Source: Microbulbifer pacificus (GTDB taxonomy: Bacteria; Pseudomonadota; Gammaproteobacteria; Pseudomonadales; Cellvibrionaceae). Taken from it: a DNA stretch of 64,000 bases. Shown one piece after another: positions 47,301 through 55,259 of this stretch; positions within the stretch are counted from its first letter, which is position 1, and each line of letters begins with the position of its first letter. Both the position numbers and the translations under genes were made by a program. Location: positions 1,402,501-1,466,500 of the forward strand of contig NZ_PREV01000026.1 in NCBI RefSeq assembly GCF_002959965.1, given 5' to 3'. The notes beneath the pieces are model-generated. The model had not been told where the DNA came from. It searched no databases and saw only the letters and a program-made list of their open reading frames with translations.

Positions 47301-47465
47301 ATCGGCACCGTGGTGCTGTTCGGAGTGCTGGCGGCAACCCTGTTCACGGTCTACATCGTGCCGGTGGCCTATGACGTGCTGGCGCGCCGCACCGGTTCGC
47401 CGGGGCAGGTTGCGCGCGAGGTGGCGGAGATGGAATCCAGGCATCCCATGGCAAAGCAGGACTGA
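44346..47465 (+). CDS. RND multidrug efflux permease (HAE1 type)
   Basis: 1039 residues, normal AcrB/MexB length. MIISDTAVKRPVFALVLSLLLVVFGLISF is the usual N-terminus; the proton-relay Asp pair is in GLVVDDAIVVLENIFRR near residue 401, and the second half ends with ILMTGITTAAGSLPLLLSSGAGSETR. It exports drugs, dyes or lipophilic compounds in exchange for protons; substrates are not deducible. Followed by a strong terminator at 47492. Confidence 0.95.
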   Translation: MIISDTAVKRPVFALVLSLLLVVFGLISFDRLALREYPDIDPPIVSITTNYPGASADIVETRITRQIEDRIAGIEGIKTVSSSSTDGRSSISIEFNINRDVDGAANDIRDRVSGVLNNLPVEADPPEIEKVDSSDDVVIWLNLTSDRLSVPELTDYANRYLVDRFSVLDGVARVRVGGAKDFAMRIWLDRAAMTAHNVTSADIERALRAENRELPAGYMESTDRQFTLRLQRQFQSAEDFARLAVATGDSGHVVRLGDMARVELGSAEERSTFRGNGEPMVGIGITRQSTGNIVAVAEAAKAEMDKVNKTLPDGMRLSQSYDASVFVSEAISEVYTTLAIAVILVTLVIYLFLGNWRATLVPAVTVPVSLIATSILLYAFGFSINLLTLLALVLAIGLVVDDAIVVLENIFRRMDEYGEPPLLAAYRGTREVGFAVVATTLVLVAVFVPITFLEGDIGRLFSEFALTMSAAVIFSSITALTLSPMIAAKLIRPSDQQSPVTRFMDDKLTRIQRRYRRGLDVILRHRWIAGTVFVAVMAFAALSFRLIPSEYAPREDRGSFFLLVNGPEGASYQYMQEYMDTIEARMMPLVEKGYVNRLLVRSPRSFGTSATFNTGMVIFTLAPWGERPSGFELMNQVREAVSDLSGVRAFPVMRQGFGGGLGKPVQFVLGGSSYEQLTQWRDQLNRALETSNPGLLGVDWDYKETQPQLRINVDYERAADLGVQVSDVGTTLQTMFGSLRATTFINNGEEYDVILEGERDLQRTPDSLENVYVRSSTNGALIPLQSLVDVSEYADSPQLQRYNRVRSITLDANLADGLVLGEALEYLNQLVDENLDGTPVIDYKGQSKSFHDSGNTILFAILLGALVVFLVLAAQFESFVHPLVIMFTVPLAMAGALAGLLLTNQSLNIYSQVGLIMLVGLAAKNGILIVEFANQLRDRGVEFGQALRQAAEIRLRPILMTGITTAAGSLPLLLSSGAGSETRAVIGTVVLFGVLAATLFTVYIVPVAYDVLARRTGSPGQVAREVAEMESRHPMAKQD

Positions 47466-47491
47466 AGCCGGAGTAAGTGGCGGACCTTTCT

Positions 47492-47525
47492 GCGCCGGAC
47501 TATCAAGTCCGGCGCTTTTCTCTTA
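47492..47525 (+). terminator. Rho-independent terminator after the RND operon
   Basis: Perfect 10-base arms GCGCCGGACT and AGTCCGGCGC with an ATCA loop, then TTTTCTCTT. Confidence 0.92.
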
Positions 47526-47617
47526 ATCTCGTGCGCCCGGCCGCAACTATTTCGCGCTGCGGATCGTCTAATTGGCACCAATCTGGAAGACACTGCCACT
47601 CGCACACAGGGAATCCC

Positions 47618-47797
47618 ATGCGCAAGCTCATCGTCACGGCACTGGTAATACTCATGGCACTGGCCGCCGTCGCCTGTGACCGGGATGTCTGCTATCGCGA
47701 CAGCGATCGGGAGCGCAAACCGAGTATTCCCTTCGCCAGTATCGGCAACGACTTTAGCGACATAACCCCGATTCTGGCCCTCGCCCATCCCTACTGA
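47618..47797 (+). CDS. Small lipoprotein of unknown function
   Basis: 59 residues. MRKLIVTALVILMALAAVAC is a lipoprotein signal with the lipobox AVAC; the mature part has only about 40 residues (DRDVCYRDSDRERKP...). AGGGA precedes the ATG. The frame opens further upstream at 47477, but that part overlaps the terminator hairpin and is not coding. It is convergent with serB, three bases away. Confidence 0.7.
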   Translation: MRKLIVTALVILMALAAVACDRDVCYRDSDRERKPSIPFASIGNDFSDITPILALAHPY

Positions 47798-47800
47798 AGA

Positions 47801-48826
47801 TTACCCGGCCGATTCGCCGAGCAGTGCATTGATCTGGCGGTCGTTCAGGCCAAACAGATACAGCGCCGCGTCCAGCCCGAAACCGTCGATGGCCTGTGGC
47901 GCTTCCGCGCGCACTTTCGGTTTGGCGTGGAAGGCAATACCCAGCGCACCTAGCGCCAGCATCGGCAGGTCGTTGGCGCCATCGCCCACGGCGATCACCT
48001 GATCCAGCGACAGCCCCAGGTCAGATGCGATTTCCTGCAACAGCTGCGCCTTGCGCGCGCCGTCCACGATCGGGTCGATCACGCCGCCGGTAAGGGCGCC
48101 GCCGTCAAATTCCAGCTGGTTGGCGTGTACGAAGTCCACCGCCAGGTGATTGTCGCGCAGGTAGTGGGCGAAGTAGGTAAAGCCACCGGAGAGGATCGCG
48201 GTCTTGCAGCCGAGCGCGCGCAGCGCCTGAAGCAGGCGCTGCGCGCCCGGCATCAGCGGAATGCGCGGGGCGATTTCCGCGAGACTGGCCTCGGTAAACC
48301 CTTTCAGCAGGCTCATGCGCTTGCGGAAGCTCTGCTGGAAATCCAGCTCACCGCGCATGGCAGAAAGAGTGATCTCCGCCACCTGGTCGCCAACACCGGC
48401 GATCTTGGCCAGTTCATCGATGACTTCCGCCTGAATCAGGGTGGAGTCCATATCGAAACACGCGAGTTTCGGCGCGCGCTGGGTGTGGCCCGCCTGCAAC
48501 ACCAGTTCCAGGCCGAGTTCCTGCCCCAGTTCCAGCAGTGCCAGGCGCGCCTCGTTGAAGGCGATATCGCCCTCCAGTTGCAGCCGCACCACACTGCATC
48601 CCGGGCGCGCGGCGAGGATATCCACCGCCGCGATATTCCAGCGGCATTCGCGCAGGAATTCCGCGAGCTTTTCCAGCTGCACGGCGTCAACCTCCGCCGT
48701 CAGCAGAGTCAGGCACCAGGGCGCGGTGACCGCTGCCGGATCGACACCGGCCACAGGCAGGGAAAACGTCTGCTGGCACAGCGCGGCGAGCGAGGAAAAG
48801 AGCGGGGTGTGAGTAGTTGCTTCCAT
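47801..48826 (-). CDS. serB: Phosphoserine phosphatase
   Basis: Last step of serine synthesis. 341 residues. The N-terminal 120 residues are an ACT-like region; the rest is a HAD phosphatase with the nucleophile in FDMDSTLIQAEVIDELA near residue 125, the SGGFTYFA motif and the metal site GDGANDLPML. The neighbouring divergent gene is an AhpA/YtjB relative, an arrangement also seen beside serB in enterobacteria. Confidence 0.95.
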   Translation of the reverse strand: MEATTHTPLFSSLAALCQQTFSLPVAGVDPAAVTAPWCLTLLTAEVDAVQLEKLAEFLRECRWNIAAVDILAARPGCSVVRLQLEGDIAFNEARLALLELGQELGLELVLQAGHTQRAPKLACFDMDSTLIQAEVIDELAKIAGVGDQVAEITLSAMRGELDFQQSFRKRMSLLKGFTEASLAEIAPRIPLMPGAQRLLQALRALGCKTAILSGGFTYFAHYLRDNHLAVDFVHANQLEFDGGALTGGVIDPIVDGARKAQLLQEIASDLGLSLDQVIAVGDGANDLPMLALGALGIAFHAKPKVRAEAPQAIDGFGLDAALYLFGLNDRQINALLGESAG

Positions 48827-48998
48827 GTCGGACTCTTGGAGTGATTCTTGCTGGGTTCAGCGTGGCGGGCCACTGGAGCCGAGAGGGCACCAGCGGAGCA
48901 ATTGGCCGCGCATTATAGCCCGGCGCCTTTTTTCGCTGAAGAATCCGCGGGCGAATGCGCTAAAATCCCCTCCTGTACTGATCGCGGTCGATAACAAG

Positions 48999-50093
48999 AT
49001 GAAAAAACTCCTCGCCAGTCTGTCCGAATTCGCCACCGGCCTGCCCCAGTGGTTCGCCGGCCTCAACCGCAACCAGCAGCGCCAGCTGCTGGCCGCCGCC
49101 ATCTGGCTCACCCTCGCCGGTTTCTGCCTTGCCACCCTCGGTCACGCCTGGGGCCAGCAGAAAGCCGCCGCCACCCAGCGCGACCGCGCCAGCGCCACCG
49201 CCGCGGCCAAGCTGCTGGCGAGCCAGAGCCTGGAGCAGATCGTCGCCGGCGACCGCATCAGCCTGCAACTGCTGGCGCAGCAGGCGCTGGCACTGCCATC
49301 GGTGCGCGGCGTGACGATTCAGGATGTGGATTCGAGCCCGCTGGCACAGGCGGGCGAGCGCGACCGCGGTGAGATGATCACCGAGCCCGTGGTGCTGCAC
49401 GACAGCCTCGCCGGCAGTGTGGCCCTGAACATCCAGCCCGGCGCATCCGCCGGCTATCCCTGGGCGAGTCTGCTGTTGTGCCTGATCTTCGCGCTGCCAT
49501 TCAGCGCCGCCTGCGCACTGGCCGTCACTCAGCTGCAATCCGCAAGCCCGCAGAAGCGCAAACCTTTACTGGTACCGAAAGCCCAGCCCAAACCGCCACC
49601 GGAAGTGACCGCAGGCCTGTACCTGCGTCCACTGAACTGGGCCCAGCTCGGCAATCAGCTGTCGCGCAATGCGCTGGACAATCTGCAGTCTGAGCTCGAA
49701 CAGCGCCTGCAACTCCTCACCCGCATCTATGACGCCCGCCCGCTGCCAAGTGCCGGCCCCTTCGTCGGCCTCGGCTTTGCGGGCGACGACGCCGCCTTCC
49801 GCGCAGTGTGTGCCGGCCTGCTGCTGCGCGGCCTGCAGCAGGCCAGCCGCGCCACCGGTTTGCAGCTGGCACTGGCGGTGCTGCCCACAAGAACGGATCA
49901 GTTCGACCTGAATGGCGAACAGCTGCTGAGCCAGCCCCGCGGACTCACCCTGCACCCGCAGTTGCAGGAAGATGACTCGCTGGAAAATCGCATCCAGTGC
50001 CACACCACCAGCTGGGGTGCCGAGGTCACCGGCCTCAACCCGAAACTGCAACAGCTTCTGGATAATCAGCTGCAACAGTTGGTTTCCGCCTAA
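48999..50093 (+). CDS. AhpA/YtjB (Smp) family membrane protein
   Basis: 364 residues. A hydrophobic segment near residues 35-50 (LAAAIWLTLAGFCLATLG), a periplasmic stretch (about 55-150), a second membrane span near 155-175 (WASLLLCLIFALPFSAACALAV), then a cytoplasmic domain of about 180 residues. The topology and its position divergent from serB match the YtjB/AhpA family, whose function is poorly known. The start at 48999 is preferred over the longer open frame, which covers the shared promoter. Confidence 0.75.
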   Translation: MKKLLASLSEFATGLPQWFAGLNRNQQRQLLAAAIWLTLAGFCLATLGHAWGQQKAAATQRDRASATAAAKLLASQSLEQIVAGDRISLQLLAQQALALPSVRGVTIQDVDSSPLAQAGERDRGEMITEPVVLHDSLAGSVALNIQPGASAGYPWASLLLCLIFALPFSAACALAVTQLQSASPQKRKPLLVPKAQPKPPPEVTAGLYLRPLNWAQLGNQLSRNALDNLQSELEQRLQLLTRIYDARPLPSAGPFVGLGFAGDDAAFRAVCAGLLLRGLQQASRATGLQLALAVLPTRTDQFDLNGEQLLSQPRGLTLHPQLQEDDSLENRIQCHTTSWGAEVTGLNPKLQQLLDNQLQQLVSA

Positions 50094-50279
50094 CGCGCCT
50101 CGTCTTAATTACTTTTTGGTTGTTGATATTCGTCGAAAATCTTCGTGATCGCGGTTTCGCGACCCTTAAATAACTTCCACTTGGGTTTCGGTTTGTTGCC
50201 AGCGGGTTATTCCAGGTCATCAAATCGAAAATTTAAGAAAGTTGAAAAGGTACACCCGCCATTCGGCGTGGAGGTTTTC

Positions 50280-50546
50280 ATGACGCGTTCATTCGCAGGA
50301 TTAGCAGGTGCTCTGGGGGCTGCGACGTTATTGACGCTGTCCGGTTGCACCAGTATGGAAGACATGACCGGCACCACAACGGCCACCAACCCGGACAAAC
50401 GACCGGGTTACTACAGTGTCCAGGGCCGCTACTACCACTGCCATCAAAACGGTCGCTGTCACAACGTGCGACACCCCAACTACTACATGCGCGGTGGCAA
50501 CTACCGCATGGACACCCCTCCATCACGTATCAACCAGCCACGCTGA
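50280..50546 (+). CDS. Small Tyr/His/Arg-rich lipoprotein
   Basis: 88 residues with a lipobox (LLTLSGC) after a 22-residue signal. The mature part is short, polar and rich in Tyr, Asn, His and Arg (YYSVQGRYYHCHQNGRCHNV) with two Cys. GGAGG precedes the ATG. An AT-rich upstream stretch (50095-50240) probably carries its promoter. Not recognised; the next gene encodes a compositionally similar lipoprotein. Confidence 0.7.
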   Translation: MTRSFAGLAGALGAATLLTLSGCTSMEDMTGTTTATNPDKRPGYYSVQGRYYHCHQNGRCHNVRHPNYYMRGGNYRMDTPPSRINQPR

Positions 50547-50633
50547 AACGTACTTTTCATCACACATCAAATTCCGATGTAACAGTGCATTGCACACTTT
50601 GATGCATCGGCTTTCTGTCCGCGGAGGTCTCGC

Positions 50634-51032
50634 ATGAACAGAATCGTCAAAAAGGGCCTGCTGGCCGCAACTGTGTTTGGCTCACTTACCCTCGGTGCCT
50701 GCGTATCCGATGGTTATTACAGCTCCGGCAGCGTCGGTTACTCCAGCTATCCCTACACCACACCCTATGTGTACCCATCCGGTAATGTTTCCTTCTACTA
50801 CTCTTCGCCACGGTATTACCGGTATGGGTACTATCCCCGCTACTACCGCGGCGGCTACTATCGTTACCACGGGCGTCACTATTACAACCGCCCGGGATAC
50901 CGTCCCGGTTATGGTCCAGGGCACCGCCCCGGCTACCGTCCGCCGCATGCCTCCCACCGCCCGGGATATCCTGGCCATCGCCCAGGTGGCGCGGGTCGCC
51001 CCGTACATCGCGCCGGTGGACGCCGCCGCTAA
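50634..51032 (+). CDS. Tyr/Gly/Arg-rich lipoprotein
   Basis: 132 residues. Signal with lipobox LTLGAC; the mature part is strongly biased: YYRYGYYPRYYRGGYYRYHG, then a run of RPGYRPGYGPGHRPG units. Such low-complexity tails are common in envelope lipoproteins of marine bacteria, with no assigned function. GGAGG precedes the ATG. It is followed by a terminator at 51062. Confidence 0.7.
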   Translation: MNRIVKKGLLAATVFGSLTLGACVSDGYYSSGSVGYSSYPYTTPYVYPSGNVSFYYSSPRYYRYGYYPRYYRGGYYRYHGRHYYNRPGYRPGYGPGHRPGYRPPHASHRPGYPGHRPGGAGRPVHRAGGRRR

Positions 51033-51061
51033 CCGTCACCGCGGTTGACGCGAACACCAGA

Positions 51062-51086
51062 AAGCCGCCTGCGGGCGGCTTCTTTC
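51062..51086 (+). terminator. Rho-independent terminator
   Basis: AAGCCGCC and GGCGGCTT with a TGCG loop, then CTTTCATT. It ends the small lipoprotein transcript. Confidence 0.75.
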
Positions 51087-51162
51087 ATTGCATACTCATA
51101 CCTTGGTCATACAGACCGGCAACTCCAGCCACTGCTAGGATTTCCGCAAAGAATGAATAAGC

Positions 51163-51963
51163 ATGCGGGAGTTTGTCGTGCAACCCAGTCAGCCACACAC
51201 TGTTCTTATCACTGGCTCCACCAGTGGGATCGGCCTCGCCATTGCCCACTGCTTTGCGCGCGCTGGCCACCACATCATGCTGCACGGGCTCGCCGACGCC
51301 GATACCGGACGGGCGCTGCTGGCTGATTTCGCGGACTACACAGGTCGCACCGGCTTCAGTGCTGCGGACATTTCCAGCGAGTCCGGCTGTGCACAGTTGG
51401 TCGAGGATACCCGCGAGGCCATCGGCAACCCTTCAGTGCTCATCAACAATGCCGGCATCCAGTTCACCGCACCCGCCCACGATTTCCCCGCGGAGAAATG
51501 GCAGCAGATACTGGCCATCAACCTGAGCGCCGGCTTCTTTCTCGCTCGCGACCTGCTGCCGGCCATGCGTGCCGCGAACTGGGGGCGTATCATCAATATC
51601 GCATCTGTGCACGGCCTGGTAGCCTCGGAACACAAGGCGGCCTACTGCGCCGCCAAACACGGTCTGGTTGGGCTCACCAAGGTGCTGGCACTGGAGAATG
51701 CGGACTGCAATATCACCGCCAATGCGATCTGCCCCGGCTGGGTGGAAACACCCCTGATCCAGCCACAGATTGAGGCCATCGCTCGCGAGCAACAGGTGGA
51801 TATGGAGACCGCGCGTGCAGAACTTGTCGGCGCCAAGCAACCGATGGCAAAAGCGACGAGCCCGGAGGCGATCGCCGAGCTGGCACTGTATCTGTGTGGC
51901 AACTTCGCCGGCACCATTACCGGTGCGGCCCTGCCGGTGGACGGTGGATGGAGCGCACAGTAG
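51163..51963 (+). CDS. bdhA: 3-hydroxybutyrate dehydrogenase
   Basis: Short-chain dehydrogenase of about 266 residues that interconverts 3-hydroxybutyrate and acetoacetate with NAD. Diagnostic parts are VLITGSTSGIGLAIA, LINNAGIQFTAPAHDFP, the catalytic IASVHGLVASEHKAAYCAAKHG, ICPGWVETPLIQPQIEAIA and the terminal LPVDGGWSAQ, all matching the 3-hydroxybutyrate branch. A GTG at 51178 has a better ribosome binding site (GGGAG) and is an alternative start. It precedes the CrbR-like regulator by 41 bases, so the two are probably one operon. Confidence 0.88.
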   Translation: MREFVVQPSQPHTVLITGSTSGIGLAIAHCFARAGHHIMLHGLADADTGRALLADFADYTGRTGFSAADISSESGCAQLVEDTREAIGNPSVLINNAGIQFTAPAHDFPAEKWQQILAINLSAGFFLARDLLPAMRAANWGRIINIASVHGLVASEHKAAYCAAKHGLVGLTKVLALENADCNITANAICPGWVETPLIQPQIEAIAREQQVDMETARAELVGAKQPMAKATSPEAIAELALYLCGNFAGTITGAALPVDGGWSAQ

Positions 51964-52004
51964 TATCCTTTGCACCCGCTTCTTTCATTCTCCAGGGTGC
52001 TGCC

Positions 52005-52625
52005 GTGAATTATCAGTTGCTGATTGCCGACGATCATCCGCTCTATCGCGATGCGCTGGCGACAACACTTTCCAGCCATTTCCCCAATTCTGATCTGTTG
52101 CAAAGCGAGGATCTGGATTCGACGCTGCAACGGCTTTCCCAGTCTGAAGTTGATTTGCTTTTGCTGGATCTGAATATGCCGGGCAGTGAGGGTTTCAGCG
52201 GCCTTGCGCGTATCCGCAATGATTTTCCGGCGGTGCCGGTTGTGGTGGTTTCCGGTAGTGACCGACACTCGGTGATACAACAGGCGGCGGGGCTTGGGGC
52301 CAGCGGTTTTCTCTCCAAAACAGCACGACCGGACGAAATTCTGCAGTGTATCGAGTGTGTACTGGCGGGAGACCAATGGTTCAGTGAGGAGGCGTTACAG
52401 GCCGAATCGGAATCTTTACTGGCCGAGAAACTGAATCAACTCACTCCGCAGCAGTTGAAGATTTTTCAGATGATTGCGCAGGGAATGCTGAACAAGCAGA
52501 TTGCGTTTGATCTCGACATTACCGAACCCACGGTGAAGAGCCACGTCACGGCGATTCTGCGCAAGCTTGAGTTGCGGGATCGGAAGCAGTTGATTCGCGA
52601 AGCTCAGGCTCTGATTCAGATCTAG
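52005..52625 (+). CDS. crbR: NarL/LuxR-type response regulator, CrbR-like
   Basis: 206 residues. Receiver domain with LLIADDHPLYRDAL and the phosphoacceptor in LLLLDLNMPGSEGF near residue 54; LuxR-type helix-turn-helix at the C-terminus (LTPQQLKIFQMIAQGMLNKQIAFDLDI). The start is GTG at 52005 with AGGG upstream. It lies 400 bases from the 3' end of an operon whose first gene is a CrbS-like hybrid kinase. CrbR (ErdR) in Vibrio and Pseudomonas activates acs under CrbS (MxtR). Identity as CrbR is inferred from domain type and neighbour. Confidence 0.7.
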   Translation: MNYQLLIADDHPLYRDALATTLSSHFPNSDLLQSEDLDSTLQRLSQSEVDLLLLDLNMPGSEGFSGLARIRNDFPAVPVVVVSGSDRHSVIQQAAGLGASGFLSKTARPDEILQCIECVLAGDQWFSEEALQAESESLLAEKLNQLTPQQLKIFQMIAQGMLNKQIAFDLDITEPTVKSHVTAILRKLELRDRKQLIREAQALIQI

Positions 52626-52679
52626 TCTGGTTTTGCGCTTCGTAGCCTTTGGTTTGAGCGCTGTTCTGGCTTCTGTAGC

Positions 52680-52803
52680 GGAGGATTACCGGGTACGGGT
52701 TTTCAGGACCGAGCTAGGCGCCCCCCTTCAACCCATCCCTGGGCGCTGCGGCGCAAACATCCTGTTTGCGACGCTCCTGAAAACCCGTACCCGGCACTCC
52801 ACC
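52680..52803 (-). repeat. Covarying stem-loop element, copy 11 (pair with copy 12)
   Basis: Between two convergent operons. Outer arms GGAGGATTACCGGGTACGGG and its near-complement. The interior is that of copies 5 and 7, with the GCTAGGCGCCCCCC variant box. Tail with CGCTTCGTAAGC at about 52820-52832. Confidence 0.88.
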
Positions 52804-52885
52804 TTCACATTTAAGTTCCGCGCTTCGTAAGCAATCTTCAATCAGCGCTCCATTGACTTACGAAGCAAACCGCTTCGACTTGAAG

Positions 52886-52996
52886 GGCAGGTAGCGGGGA
52901 TCCGCTTTTGAAAGCGTCGGCAACAGGGATGTTGCCGACGCAGCGTACAGGGATGTATTCACAGCGGTTTCAAAAGCGGATACCCGGTGCCTGGCC
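52886..52996 (+). repeat. Covarying stem-loop element, copy 12 (opposed to copy 11)
   Basis: Outer arms GGCAGGTAGCGGGGATCCGC and its near-complement. Plus-strand hairpin GTCGGCAAC/GTTGCCGAC with a GGGA loop, then TACA-GGGA-TGTA. The space between copies 11 and 12 has inverted CTTCGTAA/TTACGAAG motifs, making a larger symmetrical unit. No gene in 52626-53062. Confidence 0.88.
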
Positions 52997-53062
52997 GCCA
53001 CCCATGTCAAAACAGAGCATCGCCGGACCTCCAAACCAACAACGGAGCAGCAAGCAAAAAAC

Positions 53063-54007
53063 TCAAACGCCCCGCAAGTACTCAGCAACATGGCGATAAA
53101 CCCGTCCACAAGCCTCCGGCACCAGGCTCTCGATATTCAGAAACGCATGAATCATGTCGGCAAAGTGCAGATGCTCCGCTTTGGCGCCACCATCACGCAT
53201 CTTGCGAATATACTCCAACCCTTCATCCCGCAAAGGGCAAAACCCCGCAGTAACTACCAGCGTTGCCGGCATATTTCCCGTGAACTCTCCATGCAGCGGT
53301 GACGCCAGATAAGGATTCTCAGCGTTGCGGAAATAGTTCTCGAAGTACCAGAGAATTTTTTCTTTCTCCAGCAAATAACCCCGTCCATTTTCTTCAATGG
53401 AAGGCGTCTGCATGGTGTAGTCGAGACTCGGGTAAATCAGCACCTGCGCGTCAATCCGGTGCGGCTGGTGTTGTAACAAACGCGAAGCGGAGGCACAGAG
53501 TGCACCACCACCGGAATCACCCATCAGAATCCAGCGGCCGTTATGTCGAATGTCTTTACGATCCAGCGCAACACCCAGATTTCGCACCACACTGATCAGA
53601 TCATTCAATGCCGCAGGGTAGGGGTTTTCCGGAGCACGGCGATATTCCACGGAGATTACCGAGCGCTTGCAGGCGGCGGCGACGCGACGACAGATCGGAT
53701 CGTAAACCGTCACACTGCCAGCCATATGGCCACCGCCGTGGCAGTAGATGATCATTGCTCCATCGACGGCATCTTCAGGCTGGTAAACACGCACAGGCAC
53801 TGAGTACTCGCCACCGGTCACCAGCGTATCCGACACCGCCATTTCCGGGCCGGGGTCGACGAAGTTGCGCGTGAGATTGGCCAGGCTTTCCCGCGCATTT
53901 GTCGGCGTCGCCTCAAAGCCCGCCGCCTTCAGTTTCGCGACCTGTGCGTTTACCGCCACCAGCCATTCTGCAAGCTTGGGATTAAGTGCCGAATCACGCG
54001 GTTGCAT
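53063..54007 (-). CDS. Alpha/beta hydrolase, hormone-sensitive lipase family
   Basis: 314 residues. The oxyanion motif YCHGGGHMAGS, the nucleophile GDSGGG near residue 165, SPLHG with an upstream Asp region and the terminal His in ADMIHAFL define the HSL (family IV) esterases. No signal peptide, so cytoplasmic. The start at 54007 follows GGAGG and overlaps the MFS gene end by 14 bases, suggesting translational coupling. With the transporter and 3-hydroxybutyrate dehydrogenase nearby, hydrolysis of imported esters such as hydroxybutyrate oligomers is possible but unproven. Confidence 0.88.
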   Translation of the reverse strand: MQPRDSALNPKLAEWLVAVNAQVAKLKAAGFEATPTNARESLANLTRNFVDPGPEMAVSDTLVTGGEYSVPVRVYQPEDAVDGAMIIYCHGGGHMAGSVTVYDPICRRVAAACKRSVISVEYRRAPENPYPAALNDLISVVRNLGVALDRKDIRHNGRWILMGDSGGGALCASASRLLQHQPHRIDAQVLIYPSLDYTMQTPSIEENGRGYLLEKEKILWYFENYFRNAENPYLASPLHGEFTGNMPATLVVTAGFCPLRDEGLEYIRKMRDGGAKAEHLHFADMIHAFLNIESLVPEACGRVYRHVAEYLRGV

Positions 54008-55193
54008 TGTCAGCCTCCAGGTTTTCCGTCTCAGGTTTTTTACCGCTTTCCGGCAGTAAAAATGAAAACACAAACAGCGAGGCGGAGCAGGCCACGGCAA
54101 AATATGCCGCCGTCGCCGGCTCACCGGTAATATCCGCCAGCACACCGGCACCGTACATCAAGGCCGTTTCCACTCCGTAGGAAATGGACCAGAACATGGC
54201 GAAGGTAACGGTGATTTTCGCCGGGGTCATACCGGGCAATTCCTGCGGCAGCGTTACCAGCGCCGTCATCGGCAGGAACATGCAGAAGCCGGCGAGTGCG
54301 GCGGCGGTGTAGGCGATGACCGGGTCGCGACTGGTGACCATCAGTGCCGCGAAAACCACCAGTGCAAGGCCACCAAAGCGCAGCACCGGCAGGCGCAGTG
54401 CATAGCGCCTGGTAACCATGATGCCCGCGATGGTGCCCAGCATACCGGCGGCAATCATGACCGCGGAAAGGTGATGGCTCGCCACTGCGAAACCGTCGAT
54501 CAGTGGGAACAGCGCAAACACCGCGATGTAGCAGAACAGCACCCCACAGTAGGCGAGCGGCAGCCACCAGTTGACGCTTTCCTTCACGCCCTGCCCGAAT
54601 CCGTAGTTCTCCTCCGGCTTGTCGCCGCCGCCAGACAGCGGGAAGTTTTCGGCAGTCATCCACCACAACACCCCCAGCGCCAGCACCATCACGCCATACA
54701 GCACCATGACCGACTGCCAGCTGCCGAGCCAGCTGAGCAGCGTCGTCGTGGTGAGCAGCGCAAGCAGGTTGCCGGTGTTGAAGGCAGCGGCGTTGATGCC
54801 GTTGATCAGTGGGCGTTCACTGGCCGAGAAGTAGTGCAGTACCACCGGTGCGAAATACACAATCGCCAACGCGCCACCGAGCCCCAACGCCAGGCGCGAC
54901 AGCAACCAGCCGCCGTAACTGCCCGCGAGTGCGCCGAGGCCGCCAGCGGCAATCAGCACAATGGCTATGGCAAAAGCGCGCTTGGCGCCGAGTCGCATCA
55001 GCAGGGCCGCGGCGGCGAGGTTACCGACGATCTTGGCGAGGGTGATGACGTTGCTGCCCCAGGTGGCACTCGCAAAACCCTCTTCACCAAAGGACGACTG
55101 GATCGCCGGGGTGAGAATCGCCCCCGAAACCCAGCTCGCGGCGAACAGCGCGTAGGCGCCGAACATCAGGATTTCCAACAGGTATTTTTTCAT
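53994..55193 (-). CDS. MFS transporter
   Basis: 399 residues with about 12 hydrophobic helices, starting MKKYLLEILMFGAYALFAASWVSGAIL, with the central loop (about residues 185-215: MTAENFPLSGGGDKPEENYGFG). The usual major facilitator repeat structure is visible, but the substrate is not. It lies 66 bases after the CrbS-like kinase and overlaps the esterase gene, so the three form one operon. Confidence 0.85.
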   Translation of the reverse strand: MKKYLLEILMFGAYALFAASWVSGAILTPAIQSSFGEEGFASATWGSNVITLAKIVGNLAAAALLMRLGAKRAFAIAIVLIAAGGLGALAGSYGGWLLSRLALGLGGALAIVYFAPVVLHYFSASERPLINGINAAAFNTGNLLALLTTTTLLSWLGSWQSVMVLYGVMVLALGVLWWMTAENFPLSGGGDKPEENYGFGQGVKESVNWWLPLAYCGVLFCYIAVFALFPLIDGFAVASHHLSAVMIAAGMLGTIAGIMVTRRYALRLPVLRFGGLALVVFAALMVTSRDPVIAYTAAALAGFCMFLPMTALVTLPQELPGMTPAKITVTFAMFWSISYGVETALMYGAGVLADITGEPATAAYFAVACSASLFVFSFLLPESGKKPETENLEADNATA

Positions 55194-55259
55194 TGCGGGA
55201 TACCACTTTTTATTCTAGAAATTGCCATTTGCCAGACTGCGTCGGTTGCCGCCGCTTGC

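Noticed and set aside
47477..47617. N-terminal extension of the small lipoprotein gene
   Set aside because: It runs through a strong transcription terminator; the lipoprotein signal begins at 47618 with its own ribosome binding site.
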